Source: Styela clava
Lineage: Eukaryota > Chordata > Ascidiacea > Stolidobranchia > Styelidae
Reading direction: 5' to 3'
Assembly (NCBI RefSeq): GCF_964204865.1
Contig: NC_135257.1
Span: forward strand, 1,302,001-1,366,000
Length of the DNA stretch: 64,000 bases
The position numbers were made by a program, and so were the translations under genes. Every line of letters starts with the position of its first letter. The first letter of the stretch is position 1. Under the pieces are notes generated by a model. It saw only the letters and a list, made by a program, of their open reading frames with translations, had not been told where the DNA came from and did no database searches. Shown piece by piece: positions 50,800-62,642 of the stretch.

Positions 50800-52769
50800 A
50801 AAATTCTAGATTTTTCAAAGAATGAATTTAGCTTCAACTCGTCCAGCTACGTTTTACATTTATTACTAAATACATTCCGCATCCCAAGATGGTCTATGAG
50901 ACTGCTGAACACAATCGGGTAAATACTAAACTAGATCACTTCCGACTGATCAAGTAAGGAATGCAGATGTGTTGTCCAAATAGGAAGTTGATCACATTGG
51001 TTAATGCTCAAGTTTTCAAAGTTGGGACTATAACCATAAACAACAGAAAACGCAAGTTGATAGGCGCAATATTTCTAACAGAATCTTTTATTCTAGTTAC
51101 GCATGCTAAATTTTTGATGCATCAGATAAAATATTCCACTCAAAGTAAAATTTCAATATTCTGTATAGGGTTTTTCATATTTTCGTTTTGAACAAGAAAA
51201 CACATGGAAATGCGTAACGGAGGAAGGTTTGACTTGACGCGGAAAGTTTCATAAAATTTTATTTCATGCTGCAAAAAGTTTAGATGACGTCTACGTCCGG
51301 ATGTGCCGACAGCAAGTTTACAACATTGCCGAGCGGACAAAAATGGTATAAGATAGGGAAGCTTTAAAAACAGACAATACTATACGTGGATAGTTATTGC
51401 GTCGAAAATTCTCTTTTTTTCCTTCAGAATTTTATCCATATTTGATGCAAAACTTATACAAAAGATATGTCAGGATACGTAATAAATAGGCCACAAGTGT
51501 GATTGCTGAATGTGAAACGAAAAATGGCTTGACTCATGATTCGGGTAAACCCGGCAACCTGAGTTTTGACACAGAATAGAATCTAATTATAAAAAATAAT
51601 TTTGCGCGGTGGAAATTTATTATTTCTATTTCTTTCATCTTCTCTTCTATACGGGGAGTTAGATAATGTTTGTCGTTTTTGCGGGTATATTAGATTTAGA
51701 TTTTCAGATTGCCTCAAATAGATCACTAACTGAATTGGTAATCGCCAAATTAAATAAAAAAAATAACGCGAATAACAAATGGACTGTAGAAAGTCAGATT
51801 ATGTTGCCCACAAAGGAATTGAACTAACAGTAGTTTGTTTGATCTCCCTTGAAGGGTTTGTGTCCACTTCGTGAACACTTTCGTATTATTTATCTAAGTA
51901 CTTTCACACACTACGTATGATTTTGATGGAAATTCGAAAAGAAAATTGATGGTCATTTCGACCGTCAGCAAAAATACGCAAAACCGTTGAAAAATTTTAC
52001 ATGTCTGTAAAACCTCAATTTTCGAAATTCTTGGGCATGTACATGGTTCTCCCTTCAGCCATTGTCCGAAGATACTAAGTTAACCAACAGTTGCAGAGTC
52101 GGCGAAAAGTCAGAAGAAAAACTGTCCCAACTAAGATTGCTTTTGTAGTTCTCTTATGTCGTATGTTTAAACCTAATTTGAAGTATTAGTAAATATTCTG
52201 AATATTTATATTTTATCCGTAAAAATTTTCGCTATTTCCTTGACAACTTTTCACAGCTTTTAAAAGTATTCGAGCCTATTTATATATAACTACAGTTTTC
52301 TATTTTAACTAATTGGAATACCAATCCCGGGTAATATTGTTATTGAAATAAAATAATTAGTACGATTGATTATCTATTAAATATATTCACTCAACTTATC
52401 AATTCAAAAATGGAAGTAGTGTGTTGCATCAGACGTTGCTCATAGTTAGCTCGCCTCAGGTGCCAGAACTAAGTCTGAAAGATTTTTATCAGCACTGGTA
52501 CAGCCGGAAATATTTTTACAAGATGTAAATCAGCCACTATGGCGTGCTAAGATAACCTTTAGCATAAAACACCTCAGAATATCAATGAAAATACTACCTT
52601 TCAACGAGTATGTTGGGTCGAGTATTTTTTCGAAAATAATTCAACATGCTTCAATTTATTTTAAAACACACGAAATTGATAAAGGAACAACATTTTACCA
52701 AAAAAGACAAAAAGGTTTTGCAATCAACATATTTCTATTGTTTGATACAGCTGTCAATGTGAAAAATCT
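50800..52769. other. right spacer of unit 4
   Basis: 50800-51790 closely matches 15400-16440 in unit 1. 51800-52560 is not shared with other units and shows no gene; 52570-52769 resembles the 3' flank of the mini-exon gene in unit 2 (about 29960-30180). Confidence 0.5.
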
Positions 52770-53169
52770 CTAAAATTCCTTTCGAACTTGAAATCCGAAT
52801 CCTGGCTTACGTTGTCCTTCTGATCAATTTTATATTGTTTACTGTATTTAAAGGCAATGTACCATGCGCATAATAAGACAATACCTTTTCAAAGCCGACG
52901 AATCCGGTTATAGGTCCACCAGGAGGTGATGTCTGAATGAAATATTAATATTATGTTTAAAATAAAATCTACCAAATGTATCTTATCTATTAATTTTTTC
53001 ATTTACCAATTTATATTATGATTTTGTTATTTTATGATTGTATTAAAATATAATATAACTTATGATACACGCGCTACGAGCTCTTGTGTTGAAGGAATAT
53101 CGAGCATGTTGTTTGATCTAAAATTGATTGATATGCTTCAAATTCGACAACCGATAACACTGTCTAGAC

Positions 53170-55458
53170 CAGTGGTTCTCAAACTTTTTTAGTCCCAGAG
53201 CCGCATTTCAAACCTCAAAGGTGTGAAGAGCCGCACACAAACAACGCAAGGTAAAATAGCAACAACCCTTAAGCGCGTAATTAAAATACCAAGTCATCGT
53301 AACAACAACACACGTAACAACTAGGGCTGGGCCAAATATTCGAATAATAAAATATTCGAATGGCATTTTGCTATTTGAATATCCGGTACCACGTGACCTG
53401 CACCGCTCTGCTTGGACACCAAACTCGAGCGTCTCCAACTCAATCGTGAATTGTGCGAGATTTCCCAATGGCGCTCGCTATGAGAAAAATTTGTCTTTGC
53501 GTTATGGTGTTATATGCTTATTTTTGCACTTATGGTATCCTTTCAATTCATCGTTTTGCAAAAAAAACGTACCGACCGTTCCGTAAATTTAGAAACGTCA
53601 AACCAGATTAGGTATTTAAAGTAAATTTCCCAGATTTAAACTCGGCATGCTTGGTGACATGTCATTAGCCATTTCTTGCATTACCGAACATAAAGTTGCT
53701 TAAAATTAAATGTTAAAATGACATTTCGGCGTTTCATTGTGAAAAAATGCGATTTTAGGTCGTTAAAACACTCTAGTTATGTAAATAACATGGATTTAAA
53801 AAATGACCAAAAGTTTTTCCAAAAGCTGGTATGAGTTACTTGTATGGAAAACATTCATTAAGTTGTAACCAGATAAGAAATGGCATGTCCTACTCCCGTT
53901 AAAGCACTTTGTATTAGCTCTTTAGTGATCCCTTCCATCCTTCGCCAAGTAATTTTTCGAATATGTAAACATTTTACTCGACCATGCATGGCCGTTGAGC
54001 CAAGAGTAGAACGTAAAATCAATCGTGAATTTGTTGTAACAATGCACACTGACTCGTTCACAAATTGTTGCGACTATTATCATCAAAAATGATTACAATT
54101 GTTAAATTTTGATGCATTTAGGCGTTAATAATTAAGCCATAAGGCATGATATAATCAAAATCATCAAGTGAAGTGCTGAATTTGCAAATTCCGTAAAGAA
54201 AATTGAGCATTACTGAGTAAGTATTTTAGCTATAATAACCATCGGGGTGTTGTTTTGTTGAAAAAAAAAACGTTAAAACTTGAAGTAATTAGGTATAATT
54301 AGAGTCTGACACTCTATTAGGCACAAAGGCCTAGAAATGCCTTTATTGACAATTTATTTAATCGCTATTTTAAATCAACTTTCAGGATTCACTCATTCGT
54401 AAATTTGCTAGGTTCATCTATCTAATACTAAAATACCACGAACACCATAGAAAAGCATGAGAAACTCAATTATCATTATAATAAATATTTCGGTTACCGT
54501 TCACTTGAAACAGGCACGGTTAATTTACAAGCGGTGATAAGGAAGATCGAATCCAAGGCAGAGGATAAAACTCAGAATATAATTAATTAGGTTTTGCAAT
54601 CAGTCCTTAAATGTATTCAACAGCTGTCGCTGATGAGAACGCAAGGGTATACTAGAAATATGGAATTTCGATATTTGGCGACCGCTTATTCTTGCAAAAA
54701 CGAGAAAGGGCGGAAATATAGAATACCAACTTTAGGATATCGCCGCCAAAACGATCGCGGTGACAATGACAATCAGCCATTATGATAAAATTAACCATTA
54801 AAAAACGCTTTATTGCCGACTATTCAATGTTTCTATTAATTTCCAAATGGACTATCGGCCTCCGACGTTCTGGATCCCTGTTATGTATAAAAAATATTCA
54901 AATTATTCAATTCGAAAAAATTTTCGATTTTTTGATTTGATTTAATTAGGCTTTGATTTCTAATAAGTTTGTCAAAACGGGTCGTAATCGTGGAGGATGC
55001 AAGGTGCAGTAGCTGCTTGAGATGATCGCCAGATTTTTCGGGACTATTTTCGATTGCTGGAACAAAATTAAAATGCTCTAGAAATTAAAACAATCATTGA
55101 GTTATTTGATTTATACATAAGATCTGGAAATGCGACACAAACTGAAAATCCACGAAAGCAAGCCAATGATTACAGCCATATCTGAAATCTTTCCAGTGAA
55201 AAGTGTCCGAGTGTCCGCAAAAACGCTCACTGTTGCGTCACTATTGTATCTTGTAGGTTAGTCAACGCTACGCAAATAAACACGGGGGAATCCATTCGAC
55301 TAACTAATAGACTTTAGCATTTTAATTTCGAGTCAATGATTAGTTTTCAATGAAAAATTTTCTTTGAAAATAATTAATTTTTAAAACATTAACGGGAGCC
55401 GCAGGGAAGATTGTTGAGAGCCGCATGCGGCTCTCAAACCCTAGTTTGAGAATCACTG
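53170..55458. mobile_element. hAT element A, complete ends
   Basis: Starts CAGTGGTTCTCAAAC and ends GTTTGAGAATCACTG, with a perfect 8-base duplication GTCTAGAC at 53162-53169 and 55459-55466. Subterminal AGAGCCGCA motifs occur at both ends. It is 2.3 kb with only short frames, so non-autonomous or decayed. Confidence 0.9.
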
Positions 55459-55473
55459 GTCTAGACTCTAGAA

Positions 55474-56818
55474 CAGGGGTCACCAACGCGTTGCCCGCGG
55501 GCACCAAGTCGCCCGCGAAGACCATATTAGTCGCCCGAAGGTCTGTTCCAAACTAAGCTTGATAAAGGTTCTTTTAAGTAAGCTACATCAATTATATTTT
55601 GTGCTGCTATTTTGGTATAAATCACACTTATATGGGAACTAGAAATGGCACTTTATTAATTATTGTAACCATCAACCTTATTTTTATTTGACCTCAGTAA
55701 TGTGACGGGTCAATTAACACTCTTCCAATTATGACATCACACTGAGATCACTTTCCACGAACCCGCGCTTTTTCTTGTCCGTTGGTTAGCGGAGCAGTAG
55801 TAATACAAATATTGATTAAAAAGAAAAATCCATCATTTTCACGATGAATGGGAGGTGGATATATTTATACCACCATGAAAACAGCCTGCGTGTGTCTCAT
55901 TAGTGGGGCGATTTTAGCGACGGCAAAGCGGAGAGGTATTTCACATCTTGTCGCGTAATCTTCCGCGCTAACTACACACTGGTCAGCACAGTACGGACAT
56001 AAAAAACCTCGCGATTCAAATCATACAGTAATCCTATTTTACGAGACCATCGTTTGTTTCAACCTATCCTTTCAAATCAACATTTTTGGCATAAATTCAG
56101 GATAGGAGATTTACATATTTATCCCGGGAGAGAAGATAGCCGATAGGACGGCTTAACCATATGATAAACCACGGCTTCTCGCCGGTTACCATTTGATGTC
56201 GGGTATGGAATTAGTTAGTTATTTGTTTCCGGAAGCCTGGACTTGATGGCAAAGGAAGCCTTAACCGACCAGCGGTTACGTGAACCACCCTACGGCGGCG
56301 AGGAGTCCAGCAATCCTTTTGCACAAAACAATCCCCGCATGGGATTCTAACCTGCGAACCTAACGCTTAACACGATGGGCCATAGCGCCGCGACTCACTC
56401 CACCAGGAACAAACATGGAACACGCCTCACTGATGAAAATCTGCAAGACTCGCTCAGAGTTACAGTGTCAAGTTACACGTCGGAGTATAATACTCTGCAA
56501 CATTCGATAGTACAACTGTTAAGTCCATTTTATCTTAGACTTGTGCAGAATGTTGAAAATCAATTTGAAAACACTCAGTTTTGAAATACAAGTGTAATTG
56601 ATAGAAATTTATTTGCAACGTTGTGATAATCGTTTGATTTCCTGAAGAATCCTAAAGTTTATTAGTGTCTATACTTCACTAAATACCAGTAATTATATCA
56701 ATAATTGAAGCTTAATCGAGCAACTGATTTTTTTAGAAGTGTACATTGAACTGGTAGCCCGCAGCTTAATCTGTACCCAAAAAGTAGCCCTCGGCTTCGA
56801 AAAGGTTGGTGACCCCAG
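55474..56818. mobile_element. hAT element B, complete ends
   Basis: Starts CAGGGGTCACCAAC and ends GTTGGTGACCCCAG, with a perfect 8-base duplication CTCTAGAA at 55466-55473 and 56819-56826. GCCCGCGGGC-type subterminal motif. It carries a SINE near its right end. Its left target copy overlaps the right target copy of element A by one base. Confidence 0.9.
56110..56402 (-). repeat. tRNA-derived SINE inside hAT element B
   Basis: On the minus strand, TGGCCCATCGTGTTAAGCG (A-box-like) is followed by GGTTCGCAGGTTAGAATCCC (B-box-like), as in a tRNA-derived pol III promoter. The downstream body matches fragments at 3362-3620 and 18000-18140. Confidence 0.55.
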
Positions 56819-58134
56819 CTCTAGAACGTCAAACCAAACATAATAGATCGTCACTAATTTCACATTATATATATTTACGTACGTAGTCTCTAGCAATTTC
56901 CTTATTACTGCAGATCAATTTGTGAATCAGTATAACACGTCGGATGTCTATTACTTTCATTTCAAATTAAACACATTTTAAAAGATATAATTATGTGGAA
57001 AATACAATAAAGCTATATTCACTGCACCAGCAACGACGCCATCTTTTTTGACTGATTTGTCTGAAAAAGTTCAAATTTTAATACTTATTTATTTATTGAA
57101 TATATACTGATGCTATATACTATTTTACCAATAAGATTTAATTGAAAAAATTTTTATTTGGCTTTACAAATTTACACTGTAATTTGTCGCAGCGTTTCCA
57201 TCATCTAACCCTTGAAACTTCAATTCGAATAATGAAGTGAATACAACACTCGTACCTGCTGAGGTAAGGACGGAAGGCATTCTCCTCCACCAGACATAAA
57301 ACCGCTGTTCATGTTTTGTTTGATTTCCGTCCCTCCAAGCGACATTTATATAACAAACTTCCTTCGAGAAATAAACACAAATATTAATAATTAAACGTAA
57401 ATCTCAATTCTTAGATAGCGCGCTCAAGGAACCTTATTTAAATACAAGATTGCATGACTCAAACCCACGTCGCACAACAAGAATGTTCTTCCTGTGGCAA
57501 CATTTATTTCTGGGATTTTTGCGAGCAAGCCACGGGAAACATTGGGTTACTATGGAAACGGAAACAAAGCGTATCCTTATCTGACTAAAATTTAAATACA
57601 AATTAAAAATAATTCCCAACTGATTGTTTTTATCACAAATGATATTATATTCATATACCATCGTATATGTAATACTTGAACAGTAAGCAAACTTTGGGTA
57701 AATGCATGTTTTTAATGAAGTGCATATTTTACATACTTTCTAAAATTCAAGACATTCTGTATGTAAAGCAGATTGTTTTTCGGGTTCAATAGCGGGCAGG
57801 CACTTTTAGAGTAGGCGTTAAATTTCAAATTAGCACATATTTTTACATACAACAGAGTAACATAATTTAAGAACAATTACAAAGATCCAGCATGGAATAG
57901 CATTATAAGTAATAAGAAAATTGAATATACAACTTGCGTCAATGTTTTATTGTAATATTCTGAATTCAAATTATGATATTCAATACTGTGAACAACCTGG
58001 ATCAGCTCTAATTGTGCTACCGCAAAAACCGCTATATTGGACATTTTTTAACAATATACCGGCGTCACAAACTAAGATTACTGGAAATGTTCACAGAGGC
58101 AATTTTAAACAAAACAAGTAAGACAAACCTTAAT

Positions 58135-58353
58135 TCAAGTAATTGTTTTAAAGCAACCATTTTTGGACATACAAATGTAAAATGATTCATCCAAAATTTT
58201 TGTATTATCACATTTCAAAATATCGTTTACCATTGCACCATCGATCGTAGTTTTTTCATTCATATCACGTGTCCCGTGTTCATTCAAGCCCAGACAATAC
58301 CTGCTTAGAATCAAATGACAACTGAAAACAAAACGCACGGTAAGTGTACTCAA
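58135..58353 (-). pseudogene. 5' frame of the mini-exon gene, copy 4
   Basis: Same frame as at 32428-32646 with several replacements (for example D for N, K for N), but the start codon is TTG rather than ATG. Frame otherwise open to the TGA. Confidence 0.45.
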
Positions 58354-58570
58354 TTCTTTTTCTGAAAGCGTTTGTAAATCCCCCCAGCGATCATCATACG
58401 ATATTAGAAATTTCTAATTACTGTGCCTCATTATCAAATCATATTCAGGGCGACGAGCGCAAATGAATTTCAATGACATTCTTGTTCCAAATTTCTTGGT
58501 TCAAATCATAAAACTTTGAAGTAAACATGAACATGATACATGAACAACGAAATTGAGCCAAGGCATCGCG

Positions 58571-58579
58571 TTTTATATA
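58571..58579 (-). promoter_or_regulatory. TATA-like box of the mini-exon gene, copy 4
   Basis: TATATAAAA on the minus strand, matching the unit 1 and 2 positions. Confidence 0.35.
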
Positions 58580-58750
58580 CTAGGTGTAAACGACGAAGAA
58601 ACGATGGTTTGACGATGATTATACGAACGGATATATAATTGTTAAAACACTATTTAGATAAATACAACATCTAACACAGGGGTGACGAACCTATTTGTTA
58701 TCGCAAACGAACAACAACAAGTTTATATATAAAAGTTTTAAAATAAATTT

Positions 58751-61700
58751 AATTTTTATTTAATTTAATTAATCGTGTGTTTAAAATATTGGCGCTTCCA
58801 TTTTCTCTGTACATTTCCTGAAGGTTTTTGACTTCACGCCAAATATACACTGAATCGCCTGAATGCTTTGCGGGTCGCACGAAATCTTCGGTGGATTCTT
58901 CGGGGCTCCGTGAGATGTTTAATAAAATTTGACAACGGTAGCATCGAAATGCGGTAATTAAAACACGACATGATCTATATCAGGGTGTTGTGTTGTTGCG
59001 AGGTTGACGGGTTGCCATAACTTTTGGGAATGTCTCGCGGGTCGCAGTCGGATAAAACCCAAAATTGATCAAAATATCGCGAGTTTACTTACTTTAAAAA
59101 TCAAGAACACTATTTACGAATTCCGAGCATCATTGTGCGGGAAGGACAGTTGTTTGGCTGTTTGACGCATTATATTGAGAAATCTGAAGACATACTTGCG
59201 AACGTACACAGCTTAGGTACGGTAGATAATTTATGTGAAAGGTTGCCGGGCTCCTCACTATTGTTATGTCTATTACGCATTTGACCACTGAAGACATATC
59301 TGCGGATGTGAACAGATCACTTATAGATAACATATGTGAGAGATTGTTTGACTCCTCACTATTGTTATATATGAGTCCACTTCAGAGAAAAATAAAATAT
59401 TTGAAAAGTATATCATTCGATAGCAATTTTTCAACGTTGAATACTCGACGCAAGAGTCTTGCCATTGAACTGACTGGATTCATTATGTGTGATGCTTCAG
59501 ATTACCCTTTCTGTTGAAACTAGAAAATAAGTATTTTCATGAGACTGACTCGCGGCCGGCAAAAATATTTTTAAAAAGTTCTTTGTAAAACTCTTTGTAA
59601 ATCAATATTTATGACTTATATAATTGAATTACCAATAAATTCATACAAGCGATACAGCAGATGGATGGTATTTGCTTGCATACAATATTCGTATAGCGAC
59701 ATGATGCGCAAAAGGTGAAGTTTTAGATAGTGTATCGATAATGGGATTTTATGAAAACCAACTAAAGAAAGATCTCAAATTTAAAAATTTCAGTCTGTGA
59801 CGCACTGAAAATAATACAAAGTAGCGGTAGACTGATAACGGAACAAAGTATTCAAATAATTGAATTTGGATTTATTGCCCACTGTTGAGAGTAAATACGA
59901 TTGAAATATGTCTTTCTTATTTTTTGCGATGTGTAACTTCCAAAATGCAGAATACCCTATTGCAAAAACCACGAAGATGTAAATGACATTATTTTGATGG
60001 CCTGAATACAGCATTGAATTAGATTTGTAAGCAGAAAGTCAAAAATCTTTCATCCCTGAGGAAATCAATGCTTGGTTTGTAAAATTGTCTACACAAAGAC
60101 TGCGACTATTGAAAGCGCTTTATACACTCGTACTCGTACATTCGTATCACCACATGTTCCTAACGTTCCACTCGTATCATTCTTGAATTGGTAGCGTCAC
60201 GTGTTCTACTTTTGGTTCACTTGTATCATTTGTCTCATGCGTCCAACACCACACACAAATGTGGGATAAATAGGACTGGGACACGATATTTTTGAGATAC
60301 CACATGAAAAGCTGTTAAATTGGAATACATTTGGTAGTTTCATTCGGCCATTTTGTTTTCATATTATGCATGCGAAGCTCTTGGACCCTAAATCCTTCTA
60401 CTCGACCACGAATTAACCCCCGATTAGTTACCACTCAGTCGCAACCTATATATTTTATTCATTATTGAAAATGTCTATTTTATGTTATAGGCTGTAGTGA
60501 ACAAGCTATGGGCTTGGCTTTGTGCAGCTTTTTAACACGGAGTGACGTTTTCCGCTGCAGGAAACTCTGTGTCTTGCTAAGTGGTAAAATTATCGATTGT
60601 CAAACTAGAAACCATCAGACAATGAAATCACCGTCACTCATGTTCCAAGTCTTACTTACATGTGCTACTCCAGCGTTTCTAAAAGTGGGCGAAAGAAATA
60701 AAATAGGGGGCGAAAAATGCGAAAGGGCGATTGCTCATTCTCGAATAGTCAAATATGTATGACGACCCGTGTTTTATCTGTTGAATGATGTCATGTGATA
60801 TTTTTTCCATATTTGGTATTTTGGTATTGGGGACACTGGGGGCGCTGTGACACTGTCAATCGTTTTTTTTTTTAGGTGTGGCCGGTTGGCGTGTGCTGTG
60901 GGTTGGCAGCAGTGTTCCCTCTAAGGTGTGCGCGTGTGCGCGCGCACACAGCTTTCAGAGGGTGCGCACACGCATAGATTTACTGCGCACAGACGTATTT
61001 CGATGTAATGTAACAATGTTCTCTGTTGGCAGGTTGAGAAAGTTTGTTGTTGGCCCACTTATTACCCCGTTAGAACGCCGAAATTTCTTCATTAGTTTTT
61101 GCACAAATATTAGTCATTTCCAAAAAAGTGCGCACATACCAAAATTTCTGCGCACACATACTACAAAAAAAAGAGAGGGAACATTGGTTGGAGAACAACA
61201 ACAGAACAACGTCTGCGGGAGTGCCTCTGGTCTTCGGTGGGTTATCGGGGATGATTGTCTGTGGTTGTGTGATTGTTGGATGGGGATTTGTTTGATGTTT
61301 TGTGCTGAACAGTGGGCTGATGTTGGGATCATGTTGTGGTATAAGTGCGATGCCATTGCAGTTCATTTGTGTTGTGATTTTCAGTTTTATCATGGAATTA
61401 GCTATCATGTATCATATCAGTACTGTTCAAATGTTGTGCACATAAAGAATTGTTTATGGTCTTTTAAAATGCCTGTCATAAAGTATTTGCAGCCTATTTG
61501 GCAAATTGTAGTAGCTCGTTTAGTGTACCTGATTCTAGGGGTCCGTTAGCTTCTATTGAGAGCGTCCTTGACTTCAGGGTCCGTCAGTGTTTTTATTGTG
61601 TATATGGTTTTTCTTGCATTGTGGTGCCTAATATTGTTATTTATATTGTATGCTTTCCATTGCTTTGGAGAGTTTGGTTGTATTAAGACTGATAATTAAT

Positions 61701-62085
61701 AAATAAAATAAAAAAGCAAAAAGTGAAGTGAATATTGGGGAGAAACTTGACGTCAGATCATATTGGAAGATATTCTGAACTTGGATAATTATTTCATAGA
61801 CTGTGGGTACGCTACATATGGTTAAAATCGCCGAATGTTTTCTTCAGCATGACGTGGATATTTAGGCTATGAACATCGGGGTTATATCGGTGACCCATAT
61901 TTCCGTAAATTCTCACTATCTCACAAGTATTCCCCTGCAAATGTGCCAGAGGACGTCGATAAAGATTTTTTTATCGCCCGGAACTGTGCGTGAAGTATGA
62001 TACAACCTCTGGATTGAATACGCAAATCCAATTTCCACTGAAAATTGAGGAAGTGAATACTAAGAATTAAAAGCGGTGTCATAAT
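58751..62085. repeat. tandem unit 5, left spacer only
   Basis: Matches 19560-21715 and 44631-46730, with short insertions (about 60285-60505 and 60758-61815). It ends at AAAGCGGTGTCATAATAT; no YDDI-receptor gene follows. This is the right boundary of the array. Confidence 0.75.
60758..61815. mobile_element. 1.06 kb insertion in the unit 5 spacer
   Basis: Units 2 and 4 read uninterrupted (CAAATATGGTTAAAATCGCC or GGTGAAAATCG) where unit 5 has this block. ATATG occurs at both edges. Inside, CAGTGTTCCCTCTAAGGTG and GCGCACACA-rich sequence at about 60909-60990 look like a hAT end, but no matching right end is seen. The 223-codon frame inside has no protein features. Confidence 0.5.
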
Positions 62086-62102
62086 ATATATATATATATA
62101 TA
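62084..62102. repeat. (AT)n microsatellite at the array edge
   Basis: Run of AT dinucleotides exactly where the unit similarity stops. Confidence 0.8.
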
Positions 62103-62601
62103 CAGAAAATTTGAGCAATGCGAATAAAATATATTTCATTCAAACTAGTTCATTCAAATGTTACTGAATCAGGATATTTTATGTGGAACTGCCACAGATT
62201 TGTATCGTCACAACATGAATTGATTTTTTGCGTGTATCCTGTGCGTCCTCTGACTCAGAGAATCTTCACCCAAATTATAAACAGTTCATTTTGACGTAAA
62301 GTAAACATAGAAGGATAGAACAAAACAATGAGTAAGATTCTACTCAAGAACAATGAAATGAAAAAGGGCCTTGGGAGGCATAAAAGCAGCACAATAGAAT
62401 ATAGACTATAGCAGCATTCACATTGCAGCTATGTGAACAACAGTTCATTCTATTTTTGGTTGTTTCATTGAAATAAACTTCTAATTTTTGATAATATAGT
62501 TGAGATGTTTTGAATAAGGCGTTTTAAAGAACCTTTGTTTGATACATATAATACAGATGAACTTTTATACAAAGCAAACCCATATACGAACAACACGTTT
62601 T

Positions 62602-62615
62602 CCTATTTGTTACAG
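62602..62615 (+). promoter_or_regulatory. acceptor-like pyrimidine tract and AG upstream of the right-edge gene
   Basis: TCCTATTTGTTACAG ends 27 bases before the ATG at 62643. Possible 5' UTR or trans-splice acceptor, comparable to the site at 1262-1275. Confidence 0.35.
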
Positions 62616-62642
62616 GTAAATTAGAAAAATCACGAAGCGTTT

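Larger units (their letters stand above)
52770..57361 (-). pseudogene. mini-exon gene copy 4, broken
   Basis: Exon equivalents: 57256-57361 (29-base deletion, frameshift), 57023-57060 (1-base deletion, frameshift), 52885-52932 (TSPPGGPITGFVGFEK, intact), and the terminal exon ending in TAG at 52770 (GQRKPGFGFQVRKEF). The 11-codon exon of copy 2 is missing. Two hAT elements sit in the intron between 52932 and 57023. Not expected to make the copy 2 protein. Confidence 0.65.
44631..58750. repeat. tandem unit 4
   Basis: Left spacer (near-identical to unit 2), YDDI-receptor copy 4, right spacer (near-identical to unit 1), and a mini-exon gene interrupted by two hAT elements. The change of nearest relative inside the unit marks past recombination. 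Confidence 0.8.

Noticed and set aside
60878-61549. 223-codon plus-strand frame
   Set aside because: Lies inside an insertion absent from the other units, starts in GT/GC-rich repeat sequence, and has no conserved motif or plausible protein composition; overlaps another long frame on the opposite strand.
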